NCBI GenBank assembly: GCA_016169945.1
Contig: JADLSH010000199.1
Span: 4,450,001 to 4,514,000 of the forward strand
Reading direction: 5' to 3'
DNA from: Trachythela sp. YZ-2020
Taxonomy: Eukaryota; Cnidaria; Anthozoa; Malacalcyonacea; Clavulariidae
DNA: 64,000 bases
Part shown: positions 20,601 to 29,672 of the stretch, one piece after another
Layout of the letters: each line of letters begins with the position of its first letter
Numbering within the stretch: position 1 is the stretch's first letter
Position numbers and translations under genes: made by a program
Notes under the pieces: model-generated
What the model was told of the DNA's origin: nothing
What the model saw: only the letters and a program-made list of their open reading frames with translations
Databases searched by the model: none

Positions 20601-23600
20601 AGAAAACGGAAAAGATATATATATATATTTATTTTGTGCTGTCTATACGAGTGTTCGCCACATATCACTTATAATGTTTTTAACAATACCATAATTATCA
20701 AAGCTCCGTTGGCGACCTAAACAAGCCATTTCTTGCTCGAATAAACGGCCTTAATTTAGCTTGTTTATTTCACTTATACTACAGAATTCATGATTTTGGA
20801 TATCGATAACTCACATCTATATGCGCCTTCAAACAAGATAATTAAACTTTAGAATTATATTGCTTAAATATGTTTGTTATATCAATTTTTGCACCGCAGA
20901 GAGGGATCTGTATTAGAGAGTTGTCCGTATTAGAGATGTTCCAATCAGAAAGGTGTTCGTATTAGAGAGGTGTCCATATTAGAGAGGTATCCGTATTAGA
21001 GAGGTGTCCGTGTTAGAGAGGTGTCCGTATTAGAGAGGCGTTCATATCAGAGAGATGCTCGGATAAAAGAGCTGTCCGTATTAAAAAGATGTCCGTATTA
21101 GACAGATGTTCGTATTAGAGAGGTGTTCGTATTCGAGAAGTATCCGTATGAGAGAGGTGTCCGTATTAGAGAGTTGGCCGTATTAGAGAGGTGTTCGTAT
21201 TAGGGAGGTGTTGGTATTAGAGAGGTGTTCGTATTAGAGAGGTGCTCGTATTAGGGAGGTGTTCGTATATTAGGAAGGGGTTCGTATTAGAGAGGTGTTC
21301 GTATTAGAGAGGTGTTCATATTAGGGAGATGTTGGTATTAGAGAGGTGTTCGTAATAGAGAGGTGCTCGTATTAGGGAGGTGTTCATATTAGAGAGTTAG
21401 CCGTATTACAGAGGTGCTCGTATTAGGGAGGTGTTTAGCAGTCGTTCCCAATCCCTTCGTCAATTTCGGCTTGGCTAATACAATAGTACCTTTCAAATGA
21501 TCATAATGGTCGACATTCTAAAATTTTGAACTTTACTATTACTTCTCGATATAACAGAATATTGGAAGGTTTTTGTAGAGGAGATTTCGCATGCAAAGGC
21601 GCTGGTTCAGTTCATGCTGGAGGACCTATAGTTGCAAGTGTTCCTGGTTAGGTCTAAAAAATGAATACTTTTGGTTCGAACATTCCATCTACAAAAACCT
21701 TAATATCAAATCAAATCATCATACCATGTGTAGGAACCAGCGCTGTTGTCATGGTGATGGCCAGTGCGGTTGTTGTGATTGGAAATAGTACCGTTGTGGT
21801 TTCGTCTGTCTTGCCTGCTTCGCTTCTCTGCAATTACAAGACATATATAAGGTTCGTTTCTTTAAAAGTAAATCGCTTTAACTCGCCACTTATATAACTT
21901 GCTTTAAATTACGACTAAATCGGCCCAGTTTCTCTTAAGTCGCATATATCGGCAGAAGGCGAAAGAGAGTATTTTAATTTCTTAAAACAGTTTACACTAT
22001 ACTAGAAAAAAATTATTCTACAATGAAGCGACAGTGCTGTATCTTGTACAACTTAGTCATGATGGACTTGTTCGACCACTGTCCTGTGTAGCGGCCCGCG
22101 TGTGAAGGGGATGTAACGAAAACACGCGCGAGGAGAGATGCAGAGCGAGGAAAACACGCACGTTTAGTTTTTGGTGAGTTTGGAAAGAGGATAAAACCCT
22201 CGGAGCACAGAGAGAACCAAATACAATTCTACTGACATGAGTTTTCAAGTATAGGGTAGTTACCCAACCTAAGTCAATACCTGCCCTCGACTTACAATAG
22301 CAGGCTTGACTCGGGCGGTAAAGGGCAGCGCGCTAACCGCATGTGCCACCCGTACTTCCCAAAAGCACTTAATAAAAATACCTTTTCTATTATTTCGTAG
22401 TAATCGAAGTATTGCGTAGCGGGAAAATTCTTAGGGTGTGTCGACTTCGTGGCGTTGTTCAGCTCACAATTCTTGGAAGAACCTGTATATGTTCCTTTGT
22501 TGAAATTGATTGATTTGCAAGCAGGATGCTCAGCCAGGCATTTTAAAGCACAGTTCAAAGCTTTCGGTATACTATATTTGCGGATTACGTGACCAGTAAG
22601 TCGGTGACCTGCAGAACAGTGATTGAAGAATAATGGACTTATACCTCCTAAATCTATGGCTTATACACGGAGGGGTTCATACATGAATACATTTCTGTTT
22701 TATAAATATAGCGGGAGGGGGACGGAAGGAATTTACAGTCGTTTTGCGAATTACCTAAACCGCGGATTGCGAGCTGCGGACAGCCGATTTCGGATTGCAA
22801 AATTCGAAATGCGGACTGTATTATGATATTAACTAATTTAAGAATTATTGTTGTGACCAAAAATGATGACGTTTACGACATTTAAGGAACGATACAGGAA
22901 CCACAAGAAATCCATCAACAACGAACGATACGCAACAGAAACGGAACTGTCAAAATACGCATGTGGAAACTGAAGGCTAGCGGAAGACCTGTAAACATCA
23001 AGTGGTCCATTTTAAAGCGTACTTCCCCACGTAGTGCTGGTGCACGGAGAAACTATGTATAATACGCGCAGACAAAAAGAAAACACTGAACAAACGTACT
23101 GAACTATTCTCGAAGTGCTACCATAGAAATAAGTTTAATGCAGGAAAATTTAAGCGCGTGCTGAAAAATAATACCGTAAAATTAAAGCGCGAGCGACAAA
23201 ATAAGCGCATGCGACCTATGAACACGCGTCAGAAAACCGTTTTGCGCAAGCAAACAATGAACTGAATCAGTGTAAATTTAGTCGCCTGAAAATCGTCTTA
23301 CTTTTAGTTAGACATGAAACACCATGTAGCGACGGCTTTACTTTAAGATAGGAACAATAAAATTATTAATATATATATATATATGTAATATATACAAACC
23401 GCACAAGAGGTCTTTATCAGATTTAAAACATCGAGGCGCAGCCGAGTGTTTTAGATCTGATAAAGGCCGAACTGTAAGGTTTGTATATGACTTCTAAAAT
23501 GACTCGTTTTGTACGCTCACTGGCGTTGGAATTTTGAATATTGATGTTATCTACGCTGTAAAAATTGAAGGAGAAAATTTGAGCAAGTCTATATCAAATA

Positions 23601-23898
23601 TATAGATCCTCTACGGGTCATGAGTTTCCTTTGTATTTTGCCTATGAATAATTAATGAATTTTAGAAATATATATACAATATCTGTGTTGTGATTGTAGT
23701 AGATGAGAGTGCTCAACACAAAATCATTTGTAGAGCAATATTTATTATAATCTTAAAACAGTTTGTTATTTTAAAGCTAAAGTTATGCAATAATCATCAG
23801 GCAACTGTTCTTAATAGTGAACTATTAAGAACAGTTGCCTGATGATTGCATAACTGCATGAAACTTAAAGTAGCAACAAAAACTGTTTTAAGATTATA

Positions 23899-23940
<42 letters not shown>

Positions 23941-24000
23941 AAATCTGCAGACATGCATGTTTCGCCGTTCAACGGCTCGTCAGTGCAGCTTGTAACGCAG

Positions 24001-24039
<39 letters not shown>

Positions 24040-27000
24040 TGATAAGACATTTATTACGAAAGAAATATACTGCGTGCGTTGAAAAAGTATCGGCAATCCA
24101 AAACTACCGCCAGTAAACAGAAACTCCGAACTCTGACTCAAACTATCAAATACGAAATGAGACAAAAACATCGTGACTATCTTGGGAAAATTAAGGATTC
24201 ATTTCTCGGTAATTCCAAGCTATTCTGGAGCTACCACAAGTCGACATGTCGTCATCGTGCAAGCAAAGTGTCGGAAAACTATCGTCCCATTTCTCTCCTA
24301 ATTCCCATAGTCAGCAAAGTTTTGGAACGTTGCGTGTATTCCCAATTTTACGAACATGTCTTTCATCTCATCACTCCACATCAACACGGTTTTCTACGAA
24401 ATCGTTCCTGCGTTACACAGTTGCTCTCCGTGCTTCATTCTACTGGACAAAAACTTGATAAGAACGAACAGACTGACATAGTATACCTCGACTTCGCGAA
24501 AGCCTTTGATTCCGTAGATTACTCCATTCTCCTTCAAAAACTCAAATGCTACGGTGTGACGGGAAGGCTGTAAATTGGTTCGCTGATTACCTCAACAATC
24601 GTCGTCAGAGAGTCGTAGTGGACGGTGCTGCATCGCAATGGACCCCAGTTACATCCGGAGTGCCGCAAGGTAGTATCCTGGGTTACCTCAACAACGAAGC
24701 AGTTCCAGCGCTATTTGCAGACGACATTAAGCTTTACAAGAACATAACATCAGTGAGTGACTGCAACCAGTTGCAACAAACCTTAACAAACCTTGATGCT
24801 TGGAGTCAGGATAACAACATTAAATTCAACGGGTCAAAATGTAGAGTATTGTCGGTGACGCGCAAGAAGGCCCCGGCCAGTTTCTTTTCCCCACCACCTC
24901 GGGTCGAAAGAGCTGTTGAGAGTTGATGACGAGAAAGACTTTGGCGTAATCTTCTCAAGCAAACTGCAGTGGAACTTGCATATCAACCAAATGGTATCGA
25001 AAGCAAGCAGGCAGCTTGGTGTACTTAAGAGGACTTGCTACTCACTAACAGACATCAACATCAGACGTACATTATATCTTTCGCTGGTGAAGTCGAGGCT
25101 CAGCTATGCAACACAAGCTTGGTCGCCAACTCACAACAGACAACTCAGTGAAAGGATTGAAAGAGTTCGACTCAGCCAAGTCACTGGTGTAATGCTTCAA
25201 ACCCCCATGTGCAGTACTGCTACGTTTCAATCTTCCAATTTCAACCGTATTGTCAAACCGTGGAACAGTGTATGTCAAGATGTCAATCCAGATACATTTT
25301 CCAGCCCTATCTCTTTCAAAAACTTTCTTAAACGCAGATATTTAGAACTTCTACGCTCAGTATATGATGTTGGTTGAACTATCCTGTACTTGGTCCTTGG
25401 TGCGTGACTGTCCTTGTCACAGAGAATAGCAAAGATAATGTGTGTTTTAATAGTCTATCTTTAAGCGTTTGTGTGTAACCTGTCTGTGTGTGTTTTGTGT
25501 GTGAGCGTGCGTATGTGTACTATGTATATATAATTGTACATATAAAATAATATAATTGGACGGCAGGTGCCTTGCATGGGAACTTTTTGAAGAGTCCCGT
25601 TCGTACCTTCCCTTTTTGGATCCAACTTTAAAATGTCTGCGTTTTACTATGTAAATATTCGCTTTTTTGCATGTTTGTCTATAGATTGATCCAAATTATA
25701 TTTGTTAAATTAAATTAATAAATTAAATTAAATATATGTAGTCGTTATTGTAATATGCATTGCTAAATCACAATGAGAACGTAGTCTTTTGTATAATCGG
25801 AATTCGCCTAAAGGCGACCATGTTTCAACTTTCGCTGTATAGGTGTCTAGCATGAGAATGTTTTGTCCGCTTTACACCTCGCGGACACGCCTGAAAGTTG
25901 AACTACATTCAACTTTCATGGCATGCCCGCGCGACTAATTATTCACGTGATTCGAATGGTCGCTTCGCCCGCGCGGGCAAAACGACCGTAATGGAAAATG
26001 GCCTTAACACAGCAACTAGCCTATTCATGCATAAATTATACATGCACTAATTACGCATTCAATTCTGTTCCGTCGGGGAAAGCAAGACAAACTTTTGCAA
26101 ATTTATAATCCAATTTTCATCCAAACTGAATGATTATTTAATCAATTTGTCCTTGGCTTACGGTCATTACCTCCACAAATTTTCGTATTAAAATGTTTCG
26201 TATTTTTCGGTTATCGTGCTCACAAACACACACAAACACACACATACACACTCACATACAAACCAAGGTGAAAACATTCTATATATCAAATTATTTTCAT
26301 TAACTAATTGCCGTGTTCTTTTCACCTGTGATCACTGTCTAAAGGTACGTTCACACACAGCGATTTGTCGGGCCGATTTTAGGTTTTGCTGAATGTTAAT
26401 GACGAATATTTTCAGTTGGTGATGTTGTCAGATGACGTTTGCCACGTAGTTTTTCAAACATCATTAACGTGCATCTGAAATCGGCCAACAAATCGCTTGT
26501 GTGAACATACCTTAAGAGTACACCCGAGATACTGAATAGATATTTTTTCTTAAAGAGTTTGTTACAGGTTGTAAGTTGAACAGAAAATGGGAACTTTTTT
26601 GGCTAGGATGGACTATCAAAAAACTCGATTTCCCAATAAATGAGAGTTCAATTGCCCAAAGCCAGCTATCAACTAAGTTGAGTTCTGCATTAACTAGAGA
26701 CTCGAGATCTGATTAACCATCATTAGCCTAAAATGGTTAAATTCATCAGTAATAGATGAATGTTAAAACTTTTAGAGCATTGAAAGTTTAGAGTAAAGTC
26801 ATTAATTAATATACAAAATAACTAACAAAGGTCCAAGTACTGAACATTGAGGAACTCCACATGGTTTAATAAGATGACTTGAATATTTTTGACCAATCGA
26901 GACAAATTGTTTAAGTTCAGTTAAATAAGAAACAAACCACTCATTTGCTATTCCACGTATGCCATAGCGCTCAAGTACTTTTAATAAAATCGAATGGTTT

Positions 27001-28796
27001 ACGGTATCAACTTTATTACTAATAGTCAAATCCGGAATCACTCCGGTTCCGAACTAGCTCCGAAGTCCGCACTTCAGATTCCGCACTCCGGAGTCCGCAC
27101 TCCGCACTCAAGACTCCGCACTTCGGAGTCCGCACTCAAGACTCTGTAATCTGGACCCTGGAATCTGCATTCCGGAGTCCGCAGTCCGCAATTAAGTCTC
27201 CGCAATCTAGAATTCCAACTTTTCAATTCCGCACTTCGGAGTCCGCAGTCCGCACTCCGGACTCGACAGTCCGCAGTACGGAGTCCGCACTCCGCACTCA
27301 GCATTCCACAGTTTGCATTTCGTACTCCGCATTTCGTACTTCGCATTTCGCAATCCGCATTTTGGATTCAGTACTTCATAGTCCGCATTTCTCTCTCTGG
27401 AGTCTGCACTGCGGAGTCCGGACTCCACTGTCCACATTCGGGAGTCGTCACTCCGGGTCCGAACTCCGCAGTCCGCACTGAAGACTCTGCAGTCCTCACT
27501 CAAGCGTCCGCAATTTGGAGTCAGCACTCTGGAGTCCGGACTCGGAGTCCGCGCTCTAGATTCGAAAATTGGCAATCCGAACTTTGGAATCCGCCACTCC
27601 GTAGTGTGCACTCCAGAGTCCGCACTCCGCATTTCGCGTGCGAATTCCGCACTCCGCAGTCTGCGCAGTCCATAATCCGGAGTCCGCAATTCGCAGTTCG
27701 CACTCCGCAGTCTGCACTCCGGAGTCAGCAATCTGGAATCAGCTGTCCGGAGTCCGCACTTTGCAATTCGCAGAACGCCCGCACTCCGTTGTCGTCCGGA
27801 CTCCACTCTACGCAGTAGACTCGTGAGTTTATAATTATTGTTCATGGCAAACGCATTACAGGAATTCCTTAGAAGCTTTATATGATATAAAACTTCTTAG
27901 GCGACCTTCTAATGAATTTCTCCAAATCGTCGGCCATAAACGCCACTGCTCACGAGTTTACATCATGTTGCTTAGGCGAACTTCACGGTTCGCGTCAAGC
28001 GAAGCGAAAATGATAAATTGGCCAACTTGGTCAGCCAAAAAATTCGCCGCTAAAAAGTAGGAACCGACCGAATTTATCTTTTCGCTTCGTTTCGCGCGAA
28101 CAAATTCGTTTAGTGGAAAACGGGGCTAGTTGTTCAAAAGACGATTAGTTTAATCCTATAGGTTAGCCCAAAAACTTCAAAGCAAACTTCCCAGGAGCTT
28201 GTTTATACACTTCGAGATATTTTTCCATAAACCTTGCCTAGATCAATAGATGCTCTGTTTTATGACGTTTTGAAATAATCAGACGTACAAAAAGAACAAC
28301 GAAACAGCGGGTTAAATTTTAACCTAAGCATAGTGCTAATCGTTCATTGAACAATCCGCCCTTGCAACAAACGAGAATTCGAGTTTACTAGAGAGAATTT
28401 TCTTATACGGTCAAATGAGGACAAGAATTGCATGAGAGTAGACTTGCCGCGCGTAGCGGTCAAACGTGCAAGAACTCTCATCAATTATCATCCAAATTTG
28501 AACCAGCTCAAAGTTGAAGAGAGTGCACGAGAGTCGATGAGAGTTGGCGGTCAAACGCGAGCGAGAGTTGCAACTCTCATTGACTCATCCTCGTTTCATC
28601 GATAAAAACATCTAATACGTAACACCTACGCATAAAAAACACATGACTAAAAACAAAAACGACTTTCAATTGTGTTTTATGATTCAATTTGCGTACCTGA
28701 AGCGGCCAACCTGAACGCAGCACTGGATGTCAGCGAACTGCAGGTCTGTGTGTACAGCAGCAATAGATAGAAACGAAGAATTTCGTATACATTCAT
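17365..28796 (-). CDS. Gene B: secreted PAN / Thr-rich / EGF-like / FReD lectin-type gene
   Basis: Minus-strand exons are: 28697-28796 (signal peptide), 22382-22608 (PAN), 21725-21827 (Thr-rich linker), 18714-18778 (EGF-like half), 17863-18243 and 17365-17609 (FReD). Phases fit from signal to linker (1, 0, 1) and from EGF to the stop (1, 1). Linker and EGF do not fit each other, so at least one small exon is missing from this model, probably the first half of the EGF module. In the family such proteins are secreted pattern-recognition or adhesion lectins. The FReD has all four expected cysteines and the usual MKKTEMKIRP end. The long introns are filled with LINE, Penelope, SINE and satellite sequence. 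I see no lesion in the exons listed. The exact ligand cannot be inferred. Confidence 0.7.
17863..18243 (-). CDS. Gene B N-terminal FReD exon
   Basis: The acceptor is TATAG at 18244-18248 and the donor GTAAGT at 17862. The exon reads VIPSCADLYKSGVTQDGVYT, FPVRCDMSRDGGGWTVFQRR, FWLGLNNIHRLSKSGQ and KYGTFSVADESDRYRLNVG, an uninterrupted FReD N-terminal half with Cys 1 and Cys 2. The exon is 381 bp, phase 1 to phase 1. Confidence 0.85.
18714..18778 (-). CDS. Gene B EGF-like half-exon
   Basis: This 65-bp exon between GTCAG and GTAATAG encodes SDSFSCAGKTGFTGSGLECT, the C-terminal half of an EGF-like domain. Its end phase fits the following FReD exon. The 5' boundary is less secure: the frame stays open upstream for about 25 codons, so the exon could be longer. 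Confidence 0.6.
18915..19172. repeat. Copy B of the duplicated 21-bp tandem-repeat block
   Basis: Counterpart of 5476-5721. The plus-strand frame is open for 85 codons and differs from copy A at scattered positions. The minus-strand Gln/His-rich frame (SHGQHTQ, QTSQHAL, QTNQHAQ) has a TGA at a different place from copy A. Coding status unknown. Confidence 0.4.
19400..19995 (+). other. Unidentified coding-like relic, copy B
   Basis: Counterpart of 5960-6555 with the same readable plus-strand pieces (CCFEDSSTLLFQSTENCEQL; VSHNLKLEDLCNQLNRW). It lacks about 17 bp present in copy A near 19740. It was already there before the FReD gene duplication. Confidence 0.35.
20027..20095 (-). pseudogene. 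Truncated Ser/Thr-rich exon in gene B
   Basis: The last part of the exon at 6590-6844 (NFHIHSS, IQTTLSQ, then CAG/GTATGA) is retained. It is cut at about 20096, where a SINE-bearing insertion begins. Because the exon is phase 1 at both ends, its loss would not disturb the gene B frame. Confidence 0.6.
20100..20480 (+). mobile_element. tRNA-derived SINE (second family)
   Basis: An A-box-like stretch (GCAGATGAGGTTAGCGCGTT) is followed by 'gtcaggttgggtaac' and a 'ttttctccgggtactctgg' core similar to the SINE at 3246-3602. Copies of the 5' part are at 22256-22362 and 28945-29060 on the minus strand. Confidence 0.6.
20903..21436. repeat. 17-bp minisatellite, about 30 degenerate copies
   Basis: Units of GTATTAGAGAGGTGTTC and close variants (GTCCGTATTAGAGAG, GTGTTCGTATTAGGGAG) run for about 530 bp inside a gene B intron. 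The units abut directly with no unique spacers, so this is not a CRISPR array. Confidence 0.9.
21725..21827 (-). CDS. Gene B Thr-rich linker exon
   Basis: This 103-bp exon lies between AATTGCAG and GTATGA, phase 0 to 1. It encodes RSEAGKTDETTTVLFPITTT and ALAITMTTALVPTH, a Thr-rich linker likely to be O-glycosylated. Its phase and position correspond to the Ser/Thr exon 7143-7335 of gene A. Confidence 0.55.
22256..22362 (-). mobile_element. SINE fragment (second family)
   Basis: The minus strand carries GGCACATGCGGTTAGCGCGC (A-box-like) followed by 'gtaagtcgagggcagg' and 'ttaggttgggtaac', matching 20170-20290 and 28945-29060. Confidence 0.6.
22382..22608 (-). CDS. Gene B PAN/apple-domain exon
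   Basis: This 227-bp exon lies between TTCTGCAG and GTATTT and encodes HRLTGHVIRKYSIPKALNC, ALKCLAEHPACKSINFNKG, NCELNNATKSTHPKNF and FDYYEIIEK. The pattern C-x3-C, C-K-S-I-N-F, N-C-E-L-N is typical of PAN_1 domains in secreted animal proteins. It takes its first base from exon 28697-28796 (G|GT, giving AASGHRLTGHV) and ends in phase 0. Confidence 0.8.
22875..23110 (+). pseudogene. Penelope-like element relic (GIY-YIG C-terminal region)
   Basis: The plus-strand frame reads TFKERYRNHKKSINNERYAT then ETELSKYA and, after a frameshift, WKLKASGRPVNIKWSILKR and TSPRSAGARR. The F-x2-R...H...TELSKY.W.LK...IKW block is the conserved C-terminal part of GIY-YIG endonuclease domains in Penelope-like retroelements. 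There is no reverse transcriptase nearby. A short decayed fragment. Confidence 0.6.
23741..23905. repeat. Foldback hairpin element
   Basis: Two arms of about 80 bp meet at the palindrome near 23818 (CAACTGTTCTTAATAGTGAA). The arms share TTATAATCTTAAAACAGTTT and TTATGCAATAATCATCAGGC in inverted form. Confidence 0.8.
23903..24034. repeat. Two (TA)n microsatellites around a short unique segment
   Basis: TA runs occupy about 23903-23937 and 24004-24034. A further short TA run is at about 23372-23385. They bound the 5' side of the LINE fragment. Confidence 0.9.
24061..25740 (+). pseudogene. 5'-truncated non-LTR retrotransposon (reverse transcriptase)
   Basis: Three frames joined by frameshifts cover most of a reverse transcriptase. 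Motifs seen are: SENYRPISLLIPIVSKVLER, HQHGFLRNRSC, YLDFAKAFDSVDYSILLQKL (motif A), SGVPQGSILG (motif B), FADDIKLYKN (motif C, catalytic Asp-Asp), then RRTLYLSLVKSRLSYATQAW. About ten residues after SILG are deleted and frameshifts lie near 24560 and 24920. The 3' end runs to an ATTAAATTAAATTAAT-like tail (about 25702-25734). The endonuclease domain is absent. CR1/Jockey-like is the best reading. It lies in gene B intron 1. Confidence 0.85.
26343..26512. mobile_element. PIF/Harbinger-type MITE with TAA target duplication
   Basis: A 170-bp element with long imperfect inverted ends (AGGTACGTTCACACACAGCG and inverted AGGTATGTTCACACAAGCG) is flanked by TAA on both sides (26340-26342 and 26513-26515). 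Confidence 0.75.
26802..27041 (-). pseudogene. Reverse transcriptase fragment
   Basis: The minus-strand frame contains VDTVNHSILLKVLERYGIRG, NEWFVSYLTE, KQFVSIGQKYSSHLIKPCGV, then PQCSVLGPLLVILYIN: motifs A to B of a non-LTR reverse transcriptase with the usual PQGSVLGP changed to PQCSVLGP. The piece is cut on its upstream side exactly where the tandem array at 27043 begins. Confidence 0.8.
27043..27830. repeat. Degenerate GC-rich tandem array ('tccgcactccg' units)
   Basis: About 790 bp is built of short variants of GGAGTCCGCACTCCGCACTC. It is locally palindromic (CGGAGTCCG, CGGACTCCG) and lacks stops on both strands over long distances. The minus frame reads as Cys-Gly-Leu-Arg-Thr type repeats (AECGLRTADC). 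This is an expected by-product of a repeat and is not a gene call. A small related patch occurs at 22758-22816. Confidence 0.85.
28404..28606. repeat. 'GGTCAAACG' MITE family, copy 1
   Basis: It contains CGGTCAAATGAGGACAAGAA, TTTGAACCAGCTCAAAG, GAGAGTCGATGAGAGTTGGC and GTTGCAACTCTCATTGACTC, shared in order with 38564-38794 and, inverted, with 40788-41056. Confidence 0.7.
28697..28796 (-). CDS. Gene B first coding exon: signal peptide
   Basis: The ATG at 28794-28796 starts MNVYEILRFYLLLLYTQTCS followed by SLTSSAAFRLAAS, then a GTACGC donor at 28696. The hydrophobic core FYLLLLY is a signal peptide. It ends in phase 1, which fits the PAN exon 6.1 kb downstream and restores a normal PAN N-terminus (FRLAASGHRLTGHVIRKYS). 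That phase and motif fit is why I join them despite the long, repeat-filled intron. Confidence 0.6.
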
Positions 28797-28944
28797 GACG
28801 CAGAGTTGAAAGTCTTCAAATGTTTCAGCTACAAATATAATAAGAATAATTAGTTACAACTAAAGTTTAAGGGTCAGGTTTTGGTGAAGCAATTAAGAGA
28901 ACCAACAACAACTCAACTTACACGAGTTTCTAAAAACAGGGCAG

Positions 28945-29060
28945 TCACGCAAGTAAATTTCACCTAAGTAAAATCCACCCTCCACTTACAGTAGCAAGCT
29001 AAAATTAACTCAGCGGTAAAGAGCAGCGCCCTAACCCCATCTGCCAACCGTGTGCTCCAC
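28945..29060 (-). mobile_element. SINE fragment (second family)
   Basis: The minus strand carries GGCAGATGGGGTTAGGGCGC and 'gtaagtggaggg', matching the copies at 20170 and 22256. Confidence 0.55.
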
Positions 29061-29099
29061 AAAAAATATGAAAGGAAAGCTTTTCGTTTGGACGTGAAG

Positions 29100-29670
29100 G
29101 CAAAAAGACACAGTTTGAAAGAAAAAATAAACTAGAATTCGAAGTCAGACGACTTGAAAATTTTAAGCAGCACATTCAGTGAAATTTTGCAGGGTTAATC
29201 AGTAACAAGGAAAAACCATACCTTTTTCTTGATTTTCTAGTTTTCTTTCCTTTGCAAGATGCGCGAGATTAAAACTGCAGAAAAATATCGCATTTGTTAG
29301 GGTACGCGAAATTTAAACGCGCGAACATTTAAGCTGACTGAGCGAAAAATAGTAGTACACGAATTAGGGTAGCAAAAGTAAGGTGGCTTGTAACTATCAG
29401 CTAATGTACAGTGCATATTTCTTTAAAACTTACTTTAAATATTTTGTAAAGTTTCCTTTCTTCCTAATGGTTGAAACCAAGTTGGATGTTCAGCTAGGAA
29501 ATGAGTGAAATTCTGCTCAACTTGACGGCCTTTTATAACCTATAATAATAATAGCTCTATTCATCCATCTTAAGATAAAAAAAAGTACAATGGACTTATG
29601 TGCTGTGAATACGTCTTTATATTACAAATTTTGTTAGATAATTTAGAAAACTAACTAAGAAGTTAAAACA
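29100..29670. other. Spacer with MITE-like sequence
   Basis: No gene is supported. 29221-29400 contains 'ttttctagttttc', 'gcgcgagattaaaactgc' and 'gaaatttaaacgcgcg', resembling 35690-35800 in inverted orientation, a likely short repeat family. Confidence 0.4.
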
Positions 29671-29672
29671 AT

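Noticed and set aside
20903..21436. CRISPR-like regular repeats
   Set aside because: Units of 17 bp abut directly without unique spacers in an intron of a eukaryotic gene; this is a minisatellite.
27074..27845. Long Cys/Arg-rich open frames (212 and 90 codons) on the minus strand
   Set aside because: They are produced by the degenerate tandem array; both strands are open, as expected for such repeats.
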